Position numbers and translations under genes: made by a program. A stretch of DNA of 64,000 bases from Dactylellina haptotyla. Its lineage: Eukaryota; Ascomycota; Orbiliomycetes; Orbiliales; Orbiliaceae. Location of the stretch: assembly GCA_031310005.1 (NCBI GenBank), contig CM062382.1, positions 1,054,001 through 1,118,000 on the forward strand, given 5' to 3'. Shown here one piece after another: positions 36,601-48,114 of this stretch. Numbering within the stretch: position 1 is the stretch's first letter; each line of letters starts with the position of its first letter. The notes below the pieces were generated by a model. That model did no database searches, had not been told where the DNA came from, and saw nothing but the letters and a program-made list of their open reading frames with translations.

Positions 36601-38315
36601 AGCTAACACTAGCTTCATCGAAGAGAGGTACCGGAATACGCCGAAGGGACAACCCGTTTCCAATTCCCATCAAATCTAGACAAGAAAGGAAATGCAGATG
36701 TTGGATACTTACCTGGGTCCTGATGCTACAAATGAGGAAGTTTCGAACAATAAAAGGTGGGAAAGGATAAGGGAAAGAGACAGAGAGATAAGTACCGCGT
36801 TGCACAAAAATCATGCATTGGCCAGGCCAGACTTTTAGTGTGATCGAACGATCAATAGATGGTTGGAATAATACCATGTGACCTCTTTTTCCTAGCCGTT
36901 CAAGTCCCGAATGTGCCCGTTTTTCCGTATTCACGGGCGTACCGCTTAGTGGGGCTCCAGAATGAAACAACCATACAATAGAGACGGCAGAGCTGAGATG
37001 GCCGTTGTGAGGCTTTGTCCTCCTCAGATCGAACATTTGTGCGGGAAGACCAAATTACTTTTCCGTCGCTCACAGAGCGTTAACACACCCAATTTTTTTA
37101 AAAAAAAATTTCAAGCAAATGCCGCCAGCAGTTTTTACTAGAGAGTGGTTGTGTAACAAAGAGGCACAGCAGTATCGAGACGATAGGGAGTAGGATGTGG
37201 TTTTATTAGGACGGTATGGAACCGCGAGCCGTATTTGTCGAGCTACTACCCTGGGTGGGGACTTTATATGATTGGAGGTTGTTCTCATTCCACATCTAGT
37301 TACTGGCTATAGCCATTTTATTACTATTGCCCTTGTGTTACCCCAAAACAACTCTGGCGTACCATAGAATTCGTCAGAGATAAGAGGGAAATGAGAATGG
37401 GGGTGGAGAGCTCTCTCCATGATTTCATCCTGTCATTGATATTATAAGGACCAATTAACAAGTACTGTTATAGATGGGGGCGCATCCGTGCTCATATGAA
37501 ATGAATGCCTGGCCGGCTATTTCGTATCCAAAATCTTAGTGTCATGAAAATTTATATTTGTATTGTTTTTTGTCTACCTATGATATTCTCGATCCATCTA
37601 ATAAGAATTCCTTAAGAAACTTCGTATGCGAATAATATGTTGAATAAGTGTGCCGAATTGATTAACAAGACGATAGAAGATTAAAAGAATAGTAAAAATG
37701 CAAAAGGAAAGAACGCACCCAGGATATAAACTTTGCAGAACAAGACAAGAGATAAACGCGTCCAATGATAGCCACCAACTGTAAAAAGCACAAAGGAAAA
37801 AATATAGTCCGATGGAAATGTATATCGCTCCCGAGTTCATGGTATATTCTAGCCAAAGAAATTGTAGTTGAACACAAACAAGTTTAAAACAGGGAAAGAA
37901 AAAAGCAAGAAATCAAACTTTAGAAAATCCAAAATTCCTCCCGTCTATGCATGATATCAACAAAAGAATAAAAAGGGAAAGCCTATTAAACGCGATGAAG
38001 AAAAAAATCCAAGATTTATCAGAAAGGAAAAGAAAAAAGATATGCAGCGCTCCCAAATGATATAAGATGTCCAATAGTAAGAAGTATGCTATGCCAAAAG
38101 AAATACTCAAACACCTAACGCAATGAGATGCATGAAGCAAGAAGAGTCGTTAGTAGAAAATGGCAAATATTGTGAAGACGCCGGGTAACATCAAGGCTGG
38201 ACGAAGAAGCGACTAGATAAAATTGATTTTGGCGCTAGCTGTGTGGTTAAATGTTGTAATTGGGCACGTAAGCTGCAACCTCGTGGAACCTGCAGAACTA
38301 GGCTTCGCCACATGC
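33693..38315. other. 4.6 kb intergenic between convergent genes
   Basis: The flanking genes point toward each other, so both 3' regions lie here. A GC-rich island with nested short repeats stands out at about 35138-35345. A 184-codon ATG-initiated frame at 36482-37036 (-) has no recognisable domain. A-rich low-complexity sequence covers about 37860-38040. No RNA gene identified. Confidence 0.5.
35138..35345. repeat. GC-rich island with diverged direct repeats
   Basis: Within AT-richer surroundings, a 29-base segment at 35199-35227 (GAGCCCCGTT..AGTAAC) recurs in diverged form at 35246-35276 (GAGCTCCGTT..GGTGAC). The octamer CGGATCCC occurs at 35279 and 35295. AGCTAG occurs twice at 35155-35170, and TGATTAG near 35189 is complementary to CTAATCA near 35317. 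There is no long open frame across it. It may be a structured RNA, an old element fragment or regulatory DNA; I cannot decide. Confidence 0.45.
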
Positions 38316-41240
38316 TCACTTTATCCATTGCATCCCACTCATGATGCTAAAGATTGCGGATCCACGAAGATCCCGCGAGCTGGCGGCGGCGAAAACCTCG
38401 AACTCGGCATTTTCATCCACAACCCACTTCTTCAACTTCTCATTAAAATAACCAAGGGCATGTTTGTCTAGCTTATAGCTGGCAGTTGCTGTCTCCCCGG
38501 CGTCCAGATTCACTTTTGCGAAGCCTTTGAGCTCTCGTACCGGCCGAGGAAGGCCAGGCTTCGAAATTTGCGAAACGTAAAACTGTACAGATTCTTTGCC
38601 GAATCTGAATCCAGTGTTCGTAATATCGACAGATACAGTAACGGAATTATGGAAGATGGGGCTGGAAACTCTGACGTTGCTGTATTCGAAAGTTGTGTAG
38701 GAAAGCCCGAAACCGAATGGAAAAAGTGGCTCGATGTGTGCCTTGTCGTAATGTCTATAGCCCAACCAGATGCCTTCGCCGTAAAAGACTTGGTCATTCT
38801 CGCCTGGGAAGTTGTGATAAGTGGGGGTATCTTCTAATCTCTTTGGGAAAGTGACTGGCAGCTTTCCGCTTGGGTTGACGATTCCGGTCAATACATCGAA
38901 CAGGGCGTTTCCGAGTTCCTGTCCTTGGTACCAAGCCTGTAACATGTTAGTCTTGTTGACAATGGGGGTAATTATTTTTTACGTACCTGAAGAACGGTAG
39001 ATGCTTGATTAATCCATGGCATAGCAATCGGCGAGCCTGATTGATTGACAATGATAGTATTTGGGTTGGCCTTTAAGACCTCAGTGATGAGAGTGTTTTG
39101 TTCACCAGGCAAGTCCATTGTCTTCATATCGTAGGCCTCGCTTTCCCATTCAACATTCTTGCCAACAACCATAACTACGACATCGGATTCTCTCGCGAGA
39201 TCGACGGCTTCGCCCATGAGGTCGTTCTGAACTTCCTCCATAAACCCAACTCGTGCGCCGTCCATAACCTCTTCTCGATAGAGTTCGGCAAAGTATTCAA
39301 CAGGGATAGGGTCCATTTCTCGTGAGATACCCTCGATAGTAAGAGTATAGGTGGTACCGGCCTCCATGAACATTTCGAATCTCTGCTCAGGTGAGGCGTA
39401 GGCCATAAAGAGCTCAGACCTTTCCGAGTCCTTCGTCCGGTCCCACAAGGAAATAATTTCAACATCGTCCACCAACATACGAGAAGGTCCACAGCTACCC
39501 AAGCTGAAAGTATGTCTTCCCGTAGTATTAGGCGTGATCAAACCAGTGGCACGGTAAGAATATCTCTTCCCAGGAGTGAATGACTTTGGGAGATTGTCGT
39601 AGCAAGTGAGCATGGACGTTTTCCTGTGCGAGGCAGCAACGGCCTGGCCGCTCAGTGTTGTGTTGCCAAACAGCTCCATGTAGAGGCCGTGTTGGCCAGT
39701 CATTGGCGAAACGCAGGTCTCAGGAACCAGCGGTATCCACTTGTTTGACAAACAGCCCTGTGCGTGCTTCACAGAGATTCCAGGTACGAGGTCTACGTTC
39801 TCAACAAAGGAATCGAAGGGAGTGGTGCGGTAATGCGGATTAAGGTTCGCAGAACTAAAGGATCATTTTCAGTCAGATTTAAATTTGTATTAAAATTTGC
39901 AGGGAATCGACCTACCCTCCACCCGCTGCAACGGACTGCCTTGAGTTTGGCCCAATGAATGCAACTCGTAGTCCGGGTCGTAGTTGTAACGGTAGCAGAT
40001 TGCGAGTGTTCTTGAGGAGCACGATACCATCTGCGGCTGCCGTTCGCAAAAAGTCCTGGTGTTCAGTCCGGTTGATAGCTTCTTCGGGTTCTTCGATCCA
40101 GTGTGGGTAGTTGTGCTTGCCCGTCTTGTAAATCTACCCCAGCAGCATGTTAAAAACCTACAACAATGAAAGACCAGGAGGAAGTTCCGTACCAGTTCAA
40201 GCACTCTCTTTGCACTCTTCTCAATTGTGCGCTCTTTCAAATGACCAAGACGAACTGCATCGAGGAGCTTCTGGCCCCGTTTTCTTGCTGGGCCGGGCAT
40301 CTCAAGATCCATACCAGCTTCTAGGCTTGGTACAATGCTATTTGTACCAAACCAATCACTAATAACGAGACCATCGTAACCCCATTCCTCACGAAGGATG
40401 CCTTGGAGTAGTTTCTTATTATTGCTCGCATAGGTCCCATTTATTTTCGAGTAACTTGTCATAAGAGTCCATGGATTGGCTTCTCGGATGGCAATCTGGA
40501 AAGGTACTAAGTGCATCTCACGCAGAGCACGCTCTGGGATATGTTGGTTTAAGATAAATCTGCGGGTTTCCTGGTCGTTCGCTACGAAATGTTTGATGCT
40601 TGTCGCTATTCCATGGGATTGAATGGCTCTAATATAGGCGGCTGCGAGTTTACCACCAAGGAATGGGTCGTCTCCGGAGAATGACTCGAAATTTCGGCCG
40701 CCTAACGGGGAACGATGCAAGCATACTAAATGATAGCCATATATGTTAGATGTTAATAAACTCTGGTGCTTGATGCAAGGCTAGGCGGTACCTGTAGGGG
40801 CTAAAAGCACATCTGCTTTCTTATCCTCAACTTCCGTGGCTAATAAATGACCAATCCCTTCGACAATTCTGGTATCAAAAGTCGCAGCTAAGGATACTGC
40901 GCTTGGTGTTAAAGCTGCTGTTGTTCCATCTGTAACAGTACTACCTCGCACACCAACTGGTCCATCAGTAGTCTACGCACAATGATCATATTAGTTTCTA
41001 TTCAAAAACACCCGTCCGTTTTGACAGGACATATACATATATCCTTAAGGATATGAAAGCGAATGTATATATCCAGGAGAGTAAATGAGAAGGGCATACC
41101 TTCAACGCAGGTATCCCAACACGAGGGATGGGTGTTGTCCGCCAAACATCGGCTCCAGAAAGCAACGATATCTTTTCTTCAAGCGTCAGGTTCTTGACTA
41201 CCTGTTCCGCCCATGTCTTTGAATCTAAAATCAGCTGCAT
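38316..41240 (-). CDS. GH3 beta-glucosidase with PA14 insert (copy 1)
   Basis: Six exons on the minus strand (41240-41100, 40972-40792, 40725-40193, 40133-39916, 39854-38987, 38936-38316) join in phase to give 853 residues, the usual length for fungal GH3/PA14 enzymes. The N-terminal barrel shows LTLEEKISLLSGADVWRT, TDGPVGVRG, LHRSPLGGRNFESFS, SIKHFVAND and the nucleophile motif VISDWFG with Asp about 231. The C-terminal sandwich begins at AAADGIVLLKN and is interrupted by a PA14 domain (GLYMELFGN to MLVDDVEII), then VMVVGKNVEWESE, IIVNQSGSPIAMPW, GYRHYD and FPFGFGLSYTTF, and ends with an Fn3-like domain. There is no signal peptide, so it is probably intracellular and hydrolyses imported cello- or other beta-gluco-oligosaccharides. 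The exact substrate is not determined. Confidence 0.92.
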
Positions 41241-41430
41241 ATTGAATAGTGAATATAAATGAGTGAATAAAGGCAGCAGCAAAGAGTAGAGAGGAATGCT
41301 ATTCTATCATAGGAGCAATTGGGAAAAATTTTGGACAAAAGGGAAGGGTCAGCTGGAGGATAATATATGTAGAGACCGTTTGCGGAACTTTTCCTTAGTT
41401 GCGCAGTGCGCACCCAGACCTCAGGTTATC

Positions 41431-41436
41431 CCCCAC
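41431..41436 (-). promoter_or_regulatory. possible CreA/Mig1 site upstream of GH3 copy 1
   Basis: The minus strand reads GTGGGG here, matching the CreA consensus SYGGRG, about 190 bases before the GH3 start at 41240. Carbon-catabolite repression of beta-glucosidases by CreA is common in ascomycetes. A six-base match can occur by chance. Confidence 0.3.
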
Positions 41437-44400
41437 ACGATAGGCCTGTCAGGAGAGAGACAGGGCGGCGTGAAAGACGAAAGGAACATGAAAAAAAAGA
41501 AATGAAAACTCAAGGTTTCATAATAACGGAAAATTGTGCTAAAAAAATTGTGCGAGAGAGTGCTGTGCAAGCTTACTGTTTTGCTCTTGAAGCAAGGAGA
41601 GCTTACAATGACGAAGCGTTGTGCTACGAACCCGACCTAGTCGGATCCATCGCAAAGGCTAGGATGCACATCCCCCGGGGCAGCCTTCCTTCCCTCTCTT
41701 CGACCAGGAATACCGTCTTGGGGGGAGGGGAGGGGGGCAGAATTCGAAGTCGCAAGGACTGAAAAAGAAAATAAGGAGAGAGCCCAGCTCCACTAGGGCT
41801 AGCATCGACGAGAGGATGGGAACCCCATGCGATTCGAATTGGACCCCAAAACGAGAGATGGTGGTTAATTTCAAATTGATTGGAAACCAATGATACCGGA
41901 GCTACCCTCATCAAAGGTTTTTTCTTCTTCGTTTTCTTGTCCTTAGCTGGGTCCCATCGTTCATTCACCAACCAAGAACAACATCCGCGAGTGGGATAAG
42001 GTTTGGGGGAGAGAGAGCTACGCCGTGGTGGGCTGTCCGTCTTCTGTTGCAACCTGGTCAACGGTTTTTTCAGTCCCGCCACCGATCAGGGTCAAGACAC
42101 CGGAAGACTAGCCGTTGACGCGTGCTCTGTTCTACCGATTCCGCGGTGTTAGAATCGAGCAACCCCAAGCAGCACCGTTGCCCACCATTGGACTGGATTC
42201 TTAACTGTGTCCAGCTAAGGCCTGGGGCAATCAATCAAAGCCAATCTATGTACGGCTCCATGGCGTTTTCTTCCTCTCGTTTTTTGGATTTTTGGCTTTT
42301 GTTTTTCCAGTATTTGTTTTTGCGCCCTTACCCAAAGGTTCGGTCCCAATTTCTCCTTCCCCGGTTCAGGGAGAAGTCAAAATTTTTAAATTCAGATTCG
42401 ACAATAAGTGACGATCTGAGATCTGCCTCAAACACTTTCAAATCAGATTGGCCTGTTGAGGCTTAGATCCATTTGCTCAACTTGGTTTCCTTCACTATTC
42501 ATCATGATTTGTAGATTCGTGCCGTCGAGGGACGAGGGGCACGGCGCTTGCGGCGAGCAACCCGAATGTCTCCGGGCCAGAGCATCCCGGTCAGCCTGGT
42601 TCGCATGCCGGTAGACGTCGCAGAAAGGAACATGGCTCTTCCGGCCATCTATTGAGAACAGCGCGAACAATGCAGCAATACAAGCCGAGGGTACCACCAT
42701 TTCTGTACCTGGCGGACACCAATCTTCTCATTGATGTCAATCAATGGGGCAATTTTTAGTGAAGTCCTATAATCTTTTCTTTGTTTTTTTCCTTTCATTA
42801 GCGGTTCCTCTAATAAAGAGGACCAGTTTCAAAAAACCAGAACCTTACCGAATCCATAAGAACGGTAGCGTATCCCGTTGGCTGGAATCATGGAAGAAGA
42901 AAAGGAAATGGTGTGGAAAATTGGCCTTGCAACCGAGCCCAAGGTTTTGATCCCTGTCCGCCTCTTCTCAATGAAGCCAAGCTTTCCATCGTGGGTAGAC
43001 TATTGCTTTTTCCCTCTCAGACCGTTCCCTCTCAACCTCTCTTAACCCATAATCAAATGCAGCCGAATCGTTCCAACTAGCTGAATTGATTGGGGAATGG
43101 TGCCGAACGATGCAAAAGGATCGCCCTTTCAGCTGGATCAATTCTGTTCGTTTGTTCCAGAGCGCATCAAAAGTTTCGGAAGAGCAGCCTTTTGCGATAA
43201 GCCCAAATCATTTAGTTCAGGACTCCAGCCGAGACAAACTGGCCGCCAGCATTCTTTTCTCCGGGGGCGTCTTTTACCCTTCAATGATATCAGGTGAGCT
43301 CTGATAGTTGCTGCACTCTGCTGTGCCATCATGAAGAAGATCCTTCTATCAGCTGCAAAATAACGACGAAACTGCAACCGTCCGTTACAGCCAACTTAGA
43401 TCGGTCCGTATCGAAAGTTGGCTTAGTCGCGGATCCATTCGTTAGCCTCCCCCCATCTGCTCTTGCATTGCATCTTTACGAATCTCCACTTTCGATACTA
43501 GGTACTTCTTTCGTTTTTCCACGTGGAGATTATGGGACCAGCCCTGACCAGGCTGGTTTTTAGTTTTTTAGTCTCATGCAAACTAGCTGCCAACGCCCAG
43601 ATATCGAACCTTCGTCGAAGATTATAACAATTGATCAAGGGTAGACCGCGAAAACATGTCAATTGCGTTGACCCTAAGGTCAGCGGCTAAGCGATGGGCC
43701 AGTGAGGTTAGATTTCAGATATGCAAATGCACAGCAGTAAGGTGTCATCCCCAACATCAAGCATAAAATGTGGTCATCTGACCGGCGTGCGGCATAAAAG
43801 GTAAATGATATGTATGTTCACGACCACTATAACGACGGACGCACCGAACTTTCTTGTCGTCGTCAACAAATGCAAAGAAACCATGTAGTAAATGAGTCAA
43901 TTGGGCAACAGAAAACGCTTGTCAGACCTGCATCTGCGTCTCTTCCAAATTCTCCTTTCTCTATTTAAAGAATGTCGAAACAAGTGAGATGATGTAATGG
44001 ACACGAATGTTCGCATGATATTTTGGTGTTCGCCCCGCCATCGACGGAAAATATGCGAGATGCAAAGATCATAGACTCTTCAACTTCCTCGGTGCGTCTT
44101 TTAGCCCCTCGCGCAATATCGCCGCTTGTGGAGTTCTTCCCATTCTTGGCCCACCATCAATATCGAGCTTCTCCGGTCCCCTTACTTTCCGAATAGGTCA
44201 GGAGTATCGAGCTCCTTAGCAGAAAAAGGGGGCGCACAAAGGGAAAGTGCCATGATCTTGCTAAAAATCATCGATCTTTGCTTTTAACTTTGCCAGTTCT
44301 AGAAAACTGCCAGGTTAAATCCAGCACATGCGTGACTCTTGATTAGGTCGACTTCCAAAAGTCTAGGTCGAGACCGAATTATTGTGGCACAGACCTTGAA

Positions 44401-45891
44401 TGTGTACTGATCCCAAGCCATCACATACAGCGGCTACTCCCCTTTCCTCCCTTTCCTTTTTTTCGAGCATGCAGCCTTCCAGAAGCACCGCAAAAACGCG
44501 CTGGGGACAGCTGCACCTCGCCCGATCGGATTATTCAGTCGGTTATCGTGGATATTCTTGCGGAAAATTCGAAGCGCCCGAAATAGATTCGTAAGCGAAG
44601 CAAAACAAGAAGACCTGGTCGCCTCGTGCAAAGTGTAATCACATCCTGCCTCATGCATCCCTCAAAAGATTACAGACGAAACGAGGCTCTACGTCGGTCG
44701 CACTCGGAAGGTGCGCAAGCTGCAAGAGAAAGACGCGAAAACGAAGAAGTTTCCACCGTGCAAAGTGCCAGCTTCTGCAGTCTTACCACATACGTGCATG
44801 ATACAGTTTGCTTGGTCTGAACTTTTTATCACTTCGCGGATGCATCAAAAACTTGTCGGTGCACTACTGCTGCTGCGATAATAATAATACGAGAAAGTTA
44901 TGCATTGGTGCTCCCGCCTTCTCCACTTTACGAGCTTCTATGTTCAGTTGAAATTTTGTAAGAGTAACAGCAAAATAGCAACTTTTTTTCCTTTCCTTTT
45001 CACATCGTGGCGAACCCTGTTCGCGTTTTGGTCTGATGTTGAACGCACAAAAAGTGATTGACCGAAAGGCAGCTTGCAATTGGTCGAAATTATCAAGATC
45101 CTTCTGCATGCTGCATGCAAGTTGGGAGGTTTGATCATCTGAATATTTCACCCTCAACGGAAAGCCTCCCACGATATTACGATCACGGCCGATAAATATG
45201 GAGGGTGGAAGGATCGATATTCGGACCCGGCGCTCCTGCGGGCAATACTTACACCTGCTCTACTATAGAAACAATGCTCGGCTGCATTTGCAGGATTTTT
45301 GTTTCCCCGCTCTCACTCTATCACAATTTTATTTTATTTTTTTTCGGTTCTGTTCACGTATTGATAGTCGTTGTCGTCCAATCCGATGTTTTTTGTCGGG
45401 ACGCCCTCAACATGTCAAAGCACGTTCGTGCAGTGATATTTAACGTATACTGCACGAATCATTCCTGGTTTACCGGTTGTTCTCGGTACAAGCTTCACGG
45501 CTCACGGGAGAGCTTGCGCAGTGAGCGGCAGTTCAGGGATATTTCGTACCAGGCTGCATCACACACCTACATGCACACCAGACACGATTGCCAGGTAACA
45601 GACGGTACGTACCTCTCCACAGGTTCGGGATGGAAATCCAGGAAACTGTATCAAGCCATCGACTCGGACTTGCCTTGGGGCAGCTGACAAGGGATTCGTC
45701 CTTTCTCTCTGAAGTCAAAAGAGAGGTGCCACAGCTGAGATATGCAATCGCATGCAAACAAAGCATGCGATGATGGAACGGTTCGCAATATCAAATGCAT
45801 GTCTTAAATCCGAAGATCGGGTCCGAATGCTCGTAGGATTGATTCCATTCGCTGGAGCTTGAGCGGACCTCAATTTCCAACCTCTCGAACA

Positions 45892-45910
45892 TTTTTTTTT
45901 GGGGGGGGGG
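45892..45910. repeat. T9-G10 homopolymer run
   Basis: Nine T bases are followed directly by ten G bases (45901-45910) and then a T-rich stretch. This is simple sequence in the gene-poor region and a likely site of length variation or sequencing error. Confidence 0.85.
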
Positions 45911-45942
45911 TTTTAAATTTTGCGAAACTGGATTTGATCGTT

Positions 45943-45985
45943 CGTCTGATAGTCCTTCGCGCGTCGTCTGATAGTCCTTCGCGCG
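45943..45985. repeat. 22-bp tandem duplication
   Basis: The 21-base string that starts cgtctgatag and ends ccttcgcgcg occurs at 45943-45963 and again without change at 45965-45985, with a one-base spacer. It lies in gene-poor DNA with no known signal. The perfect identity suggests a recent event. Confidence 0.92.
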
Positions 45986-48114
45986 AGGGTTCGGAAAGCA
46001 TCCGAGCGAAAGGGGGATGGGGGTGGATTGAGTGAGAGCCTCGTGCCTATTGTTGCAATCAAGGTTCGTCGGACGAGAAGCCTTTAAATCCACAATCACT
46101 CCGAAGTGATTCCGTTTGGAACATTGTCTCCTAACGGTCATCATCGTCATAGTCACCGCTAGGTAGTGGCAAGGAAGCTTAGTGAGTAGATTCCTTCAGG
46201 AGACAACGGGATCGTGGGAGCGTATGTTGGGGTTCTCTTTGTGCTACGCGAACAATCGGGCTAGTTAGTTGTATGTCCCACTTTTGAAGCTCCGCGACCT
46301 CCAAGCAAGGCTGGTGGTGCTAACAATGCAACACAGGATGCAGAGAACACACCACAATCGTGGTGCACAAAGGCCCGCCGCAGTACAAAAGGAGGACCAC
46401 CAGGTATCCACATGTCTCATGACGACGCATCCTCGTCGCCAACATGGACCAGCTTGGTTTGATTTTCAGCTGGCGAGCATTCCTCGGATGCAACGTTTTC
46501 CAACCGGAAGCCTGCGATAACCCAAACCGCCCATGGCCCAGTCCTCAGCTTGAAGGTCGAAATTTCGGTCTGACAGCTCCACCGAGAAACTTCGCTACCT
46601 ACCCCAGGAATACGACACAGATGCCTAGGGAACCTTTCTCCTCTTCGCGAATAGAAAAATAAATTACCAACCCACATCTAAGGCTTCTGATTGCGAGCAA
46701 GAACCCACAATTTAATTGTTGTCCCTCATTTCTTGTCGGGCCCGTATCCCCATCCAATCATCGGATCGCGATATGTGTGTTTTTGCCCCCCGACTCTAAT
46801 CCCAACAACGAAAACGACCTTTGTGTAACATACTCCGCTGCTCGACTTTTTCCGGTTAACCTTCCTTTCAACCGCGATATCCCTCGGTCTGGGGATTGCG
46901 AAAGAATCTTACGTTTGAGTGTTCACCATGGCAAGCCCTGCGGTTTCAGCTTTCGTGATGATCACCTTTGATACCGCACTATTAACCCGAGCCGGCCAAA
47001 GTTCCGTTGCCTCTGTCTCAACATCCCTGAAAAGCTAATTGGAGTTGGAAATTGCCCAAAGTAGACGTTAACTGCAAGCCATTTTGAACCGCCATGGTTC
47101 CATTGTGAAAGTATCAAAAGGTTACTAATATTTTGCTTTCGCTTAGTAGCTATGTCTCTCTTTAGTCCTCCGCATGGTGAACGTCTGGAGAGGGCTAGCG
47201 AATCGCCTCCCTTCCCGATGTCCCATTGACTCCTAGGTTCTCCATCCTAGCCTCGTGAGTTTCTCAATTGAATTGAATATTCAAATTCGTAATTTAGCAT
47301 AGATACGAGGAGATATACTGTATCGCGGAGCGCTACTGTATGCACTGCGAGGAAACGTCAGGCAAGGCCTGACCAATGTTAGATACAATTCTCCATAAAT
47401 CGGAACATATCTACTCGAATTCCGCGCTTGAAAACGGAAGCTAAGATCTCTGGCGCATCGATACAAACGAGCCGGCCGGCCGGAGAAGCTCGCTTCTGTG
47501 TTAGTCCGAGGTGTTCTATTCCCTGTAGAGCTATGTCGACATGTCATACATTGAGCTTTCGGATTTCTGTTTACATAACGTTTCACGATACAGATCTCAA
47601 TCGGAAAGTGGCACCTTCCGTGAGGGGCCTGGCTGCGTGTATGACCAATCGCAACTGAACCAAGGATATTCTGAAAAGACACTTCAGAAACTCTTATTAA
47701 AATATTTGTTTTTTACTACTTGAGTACCTTCGAAAGTAAAAAAATATACCTCGGCACCACTCAATTGAACTAAATACAAGGAAACCGCATCCTTTTCGAC
47801 CAAATTTCAGAGACTTGGACCGGGAAAGCGGCATTTACCATTTCCAAAACTCCTTAGCCTGAACTGCAAGCAAGCAAGACAAGAAAAGAAAACCGAAAAA
47901 AAAACAGGGATTTGAAAGGAGACCAAAAATTTAGACAAAGGAAATCGTGATTTTTTTGATTAGTAAGTATTGTGTAAAAGAGCACCTCTTTCAAGAAAAA
48001 ATAGAACGCCTGGCTGTGCATAAACTCGGCAGGCAATCAAAGATACCTGAACACTTGGGAAAAAACAAAGGAAATATGATAAAGACGGTAAAAAAGGAAT
48101 GCGCCAGGTGAGAT

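Larger units (their letters stand above)
41241..48114. other. 6.9 kb without a recognisable gene
   Basis: This stretch runs from the start of GH3 copy 1 to the stop of the flotillin gene, both on the minus strand. Open frames such as 41624-42082 (-) and 45205-45687 (+) begin with non-ATG codons and show no domain. A T9-G10 run lies at 45892-45910 and a 22-bp tandem duplication at 45943-45985. No tRNA, transposon or other RNA gene was recognised. The GH3 promoter occupies its left end. Confidence 0.5.

Noticed and set aside
36482-37036. A 184-codon ATG-initiated open frame on the minus strand.
   Set aside because: No recognisable domain, no clear neighbours or splice pattern, and it lies between convergent genes in low-complexity sequence.
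41624-42082. A 152-codon open frame on the minus strand.
   Set aside because: It starts at GTG and has no domain; simple Lys and Pro runs make up much of it.
45205-45687. A 160-codon open frame on the plus strand.
   Set aside because: It begins with a non-ATG codon, its text is Cys/His-rich without pattern, and another frame overlaps it.
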